Both the position numbers and the translations under genes were made by a program. 9,630 nucleotides of DNA from Helicobacteraceae bacterium (GTDB lineage: Bacteria; Campylobacterota; Campylobacteria; Campylobacterales; Sulfurimonadaceae): the NCBI GenBank assembly GCA_027083665.1, contig JALWNV010000266.1, positions 1 through 9,630 on the forward strand, read 5' to 3'. The notes below the pieces were generated by a model. That model saw nothing but the letters and a program-made list of their open reading frames with translations. It made no database searches and was not told the origin of the DNA. The number at the start of each line of letters is the position of its first letter. Positions within the stretch are counted from its first letter, which is position 1. Shown here piece by piece: positions 7,069 through 9,630 of this stretch.

Positions 7069-7508
7069 GAGAGCAGTGCTTTGACGCGTGCGCTGATGCG
7101 TTTGCCGTCGGCCCTGCCTGCGAGCTCTTTGCTTGCGACACCCATGACCTTGCCCATATCTTTCATCGAAGCGGCGCCGACGTTTTCGATGATGGCTTTA
7201 ACGGCGCTTTCGAGTTCGGCGTCATCCAGCTGTGCGGGGAGATAGGCTTCGAAATACTTGATCTCCGCGATCTCTTTGTCGTAGAGTTCGTCGCGTCCGG
7301 CATCTAGGTATTGCTGTGCGGCATCGTTGCGCTGTTTGATCTGTTTTTGGATGATGGCGATGACATCCTCGTCACTGAGTTCTTTGCGTTCGTCCACCTC
7401 GATCTGTTTCATGGCGCTGCTGAGCAGTCTGAGTGCGTCGCGGCGCTCCGTGTCCTTGGCTTTCATCGCCTCTTTGATATCGTTTCGTATCCGGTCTTTG
7501 AGTGACAT
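7065..7508 (-). CDS. yqeY: GatB/YqeY domain protein
   Basis: The 147-residue product is the usual length for the stand-alone YqeY family. This family is related to the C-terminal helical tail of GatB, the subunit of tRNA-dependent amidotransferase that contacts tRNA. Recognisable parts are the N-terminal helical half (DALRLLSSAMKQIEVDER, then DEDVIAIIQKQIKQRNDAAQQY), the middle EIKYFEAYLPAQL, and the C-terminal GKVMG...GRADGKRISARVKALL. The protein is all-helical and cytoplasmic. Its physiological role is not settled; a tRNA-related function is assumed from homology. The start is supported by AAAGGA upstream of the ATG and by a good promoter. The TAA (7067-7065) overlaps the TAG of the plus-strand response regulator, so the two transcripts converge with no gap. 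Confidence 0.95.
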   Translation of the reverse strand: MSLKDRIRNDIKEAMKAKDTERRDALRLLSSAMKQIEVDERKELSDEDVIAIIQKQIKQRNDAAQQYLDAGRDELYDKEIAEIKYFEAYLPAQLDDAELESAVKAIIENVGAASMKDMGKVMGVASKELAGRADGKRISARVKALLS

Positions 7509-7528
7509 ATGTTTCCTTTTTTTCCGAC

Positions 7529-7534
7529 ATTATA
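7529..7534 (-). promoter_or_regulatory. yqeY: -10 box of the yqeY promoter
   Basis: On the minus strand GGGTATAATG places a perfect TATAAT at 7534-7529, 20 bases before the ATG. Transcription would start near 7522 and leave a leader of about 14 bases that still contains the AAAGGA Shine-Dalgarno. No consensus -35 is evident. Confidence 0.7.
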
Positions 7535-7604
7535 CCCCGCTTAGCCCCTCCTAAAGCTTCCGGGCTTCACCGACGGATTTTTATATTATTAATTCTTATT
7601 GTCT

Positions 7605-7630
7605 TATGCTATGAAAAAGTACGAAAGGAG
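7605..7630 (+). promoter_or_regulatory. Probable promoter -10 and Shine-Dalgarno of the small membrane protein gene
   Basis: TATGCT (7605-7610) follows an AT-rich run (7578-7600) and lies at the right distance for transcription to start near 7617. AGGAG (7626-7630) is a strong Shine-Dalgarno with 5-base spacing to the ATG at 7636. Together with the yqeY promoter this makes 7509-7635 a divergent promoter region. The Shine-Dalgarno is clear; the -10 choice is less certain. Confidence 0.5.
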
Positions 7631-7635
7631 TTGTC

Positions 7636-7821
7636 ATGACACTTGACAAAAACAAGTACAATATCTACCTGGTGACGGCGGTGATCGGTGCGGCGCTGAT
7701 TTTCATGGCCGTATCGTTGTGGAAGATCACGCAGGACGTCAGCAATCAAAGCAGCGTCGATATCGCCATCGACAAACGGATCGACGAGTGCTGGGCGAAA
7801 AAAGGACTGGGTGACCAGTGA
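7636..7821 (+). CDS. Small single-TM membrane protein of unknown function
   Basis: The 61-residue product is not recognised. A short charged N-terminus (MTLDKNKYN) is followed by one hydrophobic helix (about residues 9-29) and a soluble, charged C-terminal tail of about 32 residues with a single Cys (C52). By the positive-inside rule the Lys residues on both sides leave the topology unclear. It is very likely a real gene: AGGAG sits 5 bases before the ATG, codon use matches its neighbours, and a short GC hairpin with a T run follows the stop by 5 bases. It looks monocistronic. It could be a small accessory subunit of a membrane complex, but nothing nearby identifies a partner. Confidence 0.78.
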   Translation: MTLDKNKYNIYLVTAVIGAALIFMAVSLWKITQDVSNQSSVDIAIDKRIDECWAKKGLGDQ

Positions 7822-7825
7822 CGTT

Positions 7826-7842
7826 CCGCTGCGCGGTTTTTT
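7826..7842 (+). terminator. Short intrinsic terminator after the small membrane protein gene
   Basis: CCGC (7826-7829), loop TGC, GCGG (7833-7836), then six T (7837-7842). The stem is only 4 bp but all GC and directly followed by the T tract. It begins 5 bases after the TGA. Confidence 0.55.
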
Positions 7843-8055
7843 CACTCCAATGAATACCGTAGATACCGCTTTATTGCGATAGACACGAAAGGATATCCGG
7901 ATGAAAGCAGTCTGCCGCTGTCGGCGGAGCGGGCATGCTTTTGGTGTTTTTTTTTGAGTTCATCCGGCTGCGATATGCATTGAATGTGAGAAAATTCTAT
8001 AAAAAAACAATGAAAAAACGTGTTACAATACACAACTATCAAGCAAAGAGCGCAA
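7843..8055 (+). other. Intergenic stretch with short ORF, T9 tract and promoter of the HD-GYP gene
   Basis: These 213 bases hold no confident gene. An 18-codon ORF starts at ATG 7901, 7 bases after GAAAGGA (7887-7893), and ends at the TGA at 7955-7957. Its peptide (MKAVCRCRRSGHAFGVFF) is Cys/Arg-rich and unrecognised. Small inverted repeats occur at 7914-7925 (GCCG-CTGT-CGGC), and nine T at 7947-7955 follow them after about 21 bases. From about 7990 the sequence is A-rich and leads to the HD-GYP promoter. No known riboswitch consensus was recognised. Confidence 0.4.
8020..8033 (+). promoter_or_regulatory. -10 box of the HD-GYP gene within a short inverted repeat
   Basis: TACAAT at 8024-8029 follows an A-rich run and predicts a transcript start near 8036, giving a leader of about 20 bases before ATG 8056. 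The box is flanked exactly by GTGT (8020-8023) and ACAC (8030-8033), so a symmetrical DNA-binding site could overlap the promoter, although 4-bp arms can occur by chance. The same TACAATA string occurs at the kinase gene promoter. Confidence 0.5.
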
Positions 8056-9048
8056 ATGAATCTGTCCCGGGAAAATATTCTTGTCGTCGACGATACGGCG
8101 ACCAACCTCGTTTTGGTCAAAAAGCTGCTTGAGCGTGACGGATATTGTGTCGAAACGGCGGAAAACGGGCGGGAAGCCCTTGAAAAGGTGCGGGAACGGA
8201 AATTCGACCTGATTTTGCTGGATGTGATGATGCCGATCATGGACGGTTTCACGACATGCGAACGGCTCAAGGCGGAAGAGAAAAGCAAAGATATTCCGGT
8301 CATTTTTCTGACGGCGATGTCGGATATCAGGGAGGTCAACAGGGGGTTCGAGGTCGGCGGTGTCGATTATATCGTCAAACCGTTCAATCCCAGAGAGCTC
8401 AAAGCCCGGGTCAAAACGCATCTCGAACTCAAAGCTTACCGGGAGGAAGAGGTCGAAGAGACGCAAAAAGACATCGTGTTTACGCTGGCATATGTCGGGG
8501 AATTGCGTTCGAAAGATACGGGAAACCATGTCCGGCGGGTTTCTGAATACAGCGGACTTCTCGGCGAATTGTACGGCCTGAAACCCAAAACCGTCGAAGT
8601 CCTGAAGCTGGCGTCGGCCATGCACGATATCGGCAAAGTGGCGATCCCCGACCGTATTTTGAACAAGCCTTCGGCACTCGATGCGAACGAGCGTGAGATG
8701 ATGAACCGTCACACGGAGTGGGGACAGCATATCTTCAGCCGTTCGAAACGTCCGATCCTGAAAGCTTCCGCCATCGTGGCGGGACAGCATCACGAACGGT
8801 ATGACGGGACAGGGTATCCCAAGGGGCTCAAAGGCGAACAGATTCATATTTTCGGACGGATCGTCGCCTTGGCGGACGTTTTCGATGCATTGCTGACCAA
8901 ACGCAGCTACAAAGAGGAATGGCAGGTCAGCCGGGTGCTCAAGTATATTACCGACGAGAGCGGAAAGCACTTCGATCCGAAGCTGGTTGAACTCTTTGTC
9001 GACAATTTCGGCAAGTTTCTCGAGATCCGCCAGAAACTCAAAGATTGA
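8056..9048 (+). CDS. Response regulator with HD-GYP domain, predicted c-di-GMP phosphodiesterase
   Basis: The 330-residue cytoplasmic protein is built like RpfG. The REC domain (about 5-122) has acidic D12/D13, phospho-acceptor D56 in LLDVMMP, T86 and K108 in VKPF. A helical linker (about 123-145) leads to the HD-GYP domain (about 146-330) with the HD pair H190/D191 in HDIGK, H219, H245/H246 in HHERYDGTGYP, GYP at 253-255 and D274 in LADVFDAL. All the known metal-ligand and signature positions are present, so it should hydrolyse cyclic di-GMP (to pGpG or GMP) under phosphorylation control. The ATG at 8056 is chosen, with AAAGAG at 8045-8050. The in-frame GTG at 8020 would add 12 residues but lies on the -10 box. 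No cognate kinase is adjacent; it is separated from the kinase/regulator pair at 5267-7068 by two genes and has its own promoter. Targets may include motility or biofilm, but the window does not show this. Confidence 0.95.
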   Translation: MNLSRENILVVDDTATNLVLVKKLLERDGYCVETAENGREALEKVRERKFDLILLDVMMPIMDGFTTCERLKAEEKSKDIPVIFLTAMSDIREVNRGFEVGGVDYIVKPFNPRELKARVKTHLELKAYREEEVEETQKDIVFTLAYVGELRSKDTGNHVRRVSEYSGLLGELYGLKPKTVEVLKLASAMHDIGKVAIPDRILNKPSALDANEREMMNRHTEWGQHIFSRSKRPILKASAIVAGQHHERYDGTGYPKGLKGEQIHIFGRIVALADVFDALLTKRSYKEEWQVSRVLKYITDESGKHFDPKLVELFVDNFGKFLEIRQKLKD

Positions 9049-9071
9049 GCCGCCTCTAACCCCTGTTTCGA

Positions 9072-9077
9072 TAAAAT
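9072..9077 (+). promoter_or_regulatory. purH: Probable -10 box of the purH promoter
   Basis: TAAAAT in the context CGATAAAATTCC predicts transcription from about 9084, with a leader of about 46 bases before ATG 9130. There is no convincing -35. Confidence 0.5.
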
Positions 9078-9094
9078 TCCGTCATTGAAATCCA

Positions 9095-9113
9095 TTCGGG
9101 CATCCGGCCCGAA
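9095..9113 (+). promoter_or_regulatory. Hairpin in the purH 5' leader
   Basis: TTCGGG (9095-9100) and CCCGAA (9108-9113) form a perfect 6-bp stem with a 7-base loop. It ends just before the AAAAGG Shine-Dalgarno (9115-9120). There is no T run after it, so it is unlikely to be a terminator of the upstream HD-GYP gene. It may affect purH mRNA stability or ribosome access. Confidence 0.5.
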
Positions 9114-9129
9114 CAAAAGGCATACGGTT

Positions 9130-9630
9130 ATGAAAAGAGCACTGCTGAGCGTCAGCGACAAGCGCAATATTGTCGAATTCGCGGCATCTTTGGTCAAAAA
9201 CGGCTATGAGATCATCTCCACGGGCGGCACGTTCAAGATGTTGAAAGATGCCGGAATCGCGGCGATCGAGATCGACGAAGTGACGAAGTTCCCCGAATGT
9301 TTCGAAGGACGGGTCAAGACCCTCAACCCCTATATCCACGGCGGTATCCTGCACCGCCGCGACAAGCAGTCGCATCTCGACCAGGCCGAAGAGCTCGGTG
9401 TCGACCCTATCGATCTGGTCTGTGTCAATCTCTATCCGTTCAAGGCGACGATCGAGCGGACCGACGACTTTGAAGAGATCATCGAAAACATCGATATCGG
9501 CGGTCCGGCGATGGTACGTTCGGCGGCGAAGAATTTCGACAGTGTTCTGATCGTGACCGACCCGGCGGATTATTCGCCTGTGCTCGATGCGATTGAAAAT
9601 GACGAAAACACGGTGGAGTTTCGCCGCAGC
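9130..9630 (+). CDS. purH: Bifunctional AICAR formyltransferase/IMP cyclohydrolase, 3'-truncated by window edge
   Basis: PurH performs the last two steps of de novo IMP synthesis: formylation of AICAR with 10-formyl-THF, then ring closure to IMP. The 167 residues in the window are the N-terminal IMP cyclohydrolase (MGS-like) domain and the beginning of the region linking it to the formyltransferase domain, which lies outside the window. Motifs seen are ALLSVSDK (4-11), STGGT (30-34), [17 protein letters not shown] (58-74), CVNLYPF, and [17 protein letters not shown]. The Lys of GRVKTL, a conserved cyclohydrolase active-site residue, is present. The usual TLHP is TLNP here. The ATG at 9130 has AAAAGG at 9115-9120 and gives the family's normal N-terminus. 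The frame stays open to the last base of the window. It has its own likely promoter downstream of the HD-GYP gene. Confidence 0.97.
   Translation, partial: MKRALLSVSDKRNIVEFAASLVKNGYEIISTGGTFKMLKDAGIAAIEIDEVTKFPECFEGRVKTLNPYIHGGILHRRDKQSHLDQAEELGVDPIDLVCVNLYPFKATIERTDDFEEIIENIDIGGPAMVRSAAKNFDSVLIVTDPADYSPVLDAIENDENTVEFRRS

Noticed and set aside
8020..8055. GTG 8020 start for the HD-GYP protein
   Set aside because: It lies directly on the best -10 box and has no Shine-Dalgarno. ATG 8056 has AAAGAG at good spacing and gives the normal REC N-terminus.
7843..8055. Cyclic di-GMP riboswitch upstream of the HD-GYP gene
   Set aside because: The position invited the idea and a GAAAGG string is present, but the conserved GEMM core segments could not be found on either strand.
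7842..8339. 165-codon minus-strand open frame
   Set aside because: It covers an AT-rich intergenic stretch and the 5' part of the HD-GYP gene, with no recognisable domain or ribosome binding site.
8023..8970. 315-codon minus-strand open frame opposite the HD-GYP gene
   Set aside because: The plus strand encodes a complete REC-HD-GYP protein with all signature residues. The minus frame has no domain.

Overview
This 9.6 kb window looks like chromosomal DNA of a Campylobacterota (Epsilonproteobacteria) bacterium, perhaps one of the higher-GC sulfur-oxidising lineages. The assignment is an inference. It rests on the general look of the housekeeping proteins (PurH, TrpC, YqeY) and on promoters with a good TAWAAT-type -10 box but no clear -35 box, as in that phylum. 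No rRNA, tRNA, CRISPR array or insertion sequence was seen.

Layout. (1) Positions 3-1993: the 3' part of a TPR-repeat protein, coupled through an ATGA overlap to a complete trpC. (2) Positions 2081-5182, minus strand: a 1033-residue lipoprotein with a Ser-rich surface linker, a DNRLRE/CBM96-like beta module, Ig-like segments and an unusual domain carrying an apparent Cys-His-Asp triad. (3) Positions 5267-7068, plus strand and divergent from the lipoprotein: a two-gene two-component system made of a six-TM HisKA_2-type histidine kinase and a REC + winged-helix response regulator, also joined by ATGA. (4) Positions 7065-7508, minus strand: a yqeY-type gene whose stop codon overlaps the stop of the regulator. 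(5) Positions 7636-7821: a 61-residue single-TM protein with a strong Shine-Dalgarno, followed by a short terminator and about 200 bases without a confident gene. (6) Positions 8056-9048: a REC-HD-GYP protein (predicted c-di-GMP phosphodiesterase). (7) From 9130 to the window end: the 5' part of purH, with a perfect 6-bp hairpin in its leader.

How the genes may work together. trpC, yqeY and purH are housekeeping genes. The accessory interest lies in the lipoprotein and the two-component system, which share an 84-bp divergent promoter region. The simplest hypothesis is that this system controls the lipoprotein, itself, or both. The lipoprotein is the best candidate for something under-described: a large surface-anchored protein with a putative papain-like catalytic core embedded in adhesion- or carbohydrate-binding-like beta modules. 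Sampled lines of its gene are mostly lower in GC than trpC, consistent with an accessory or transferred gene.
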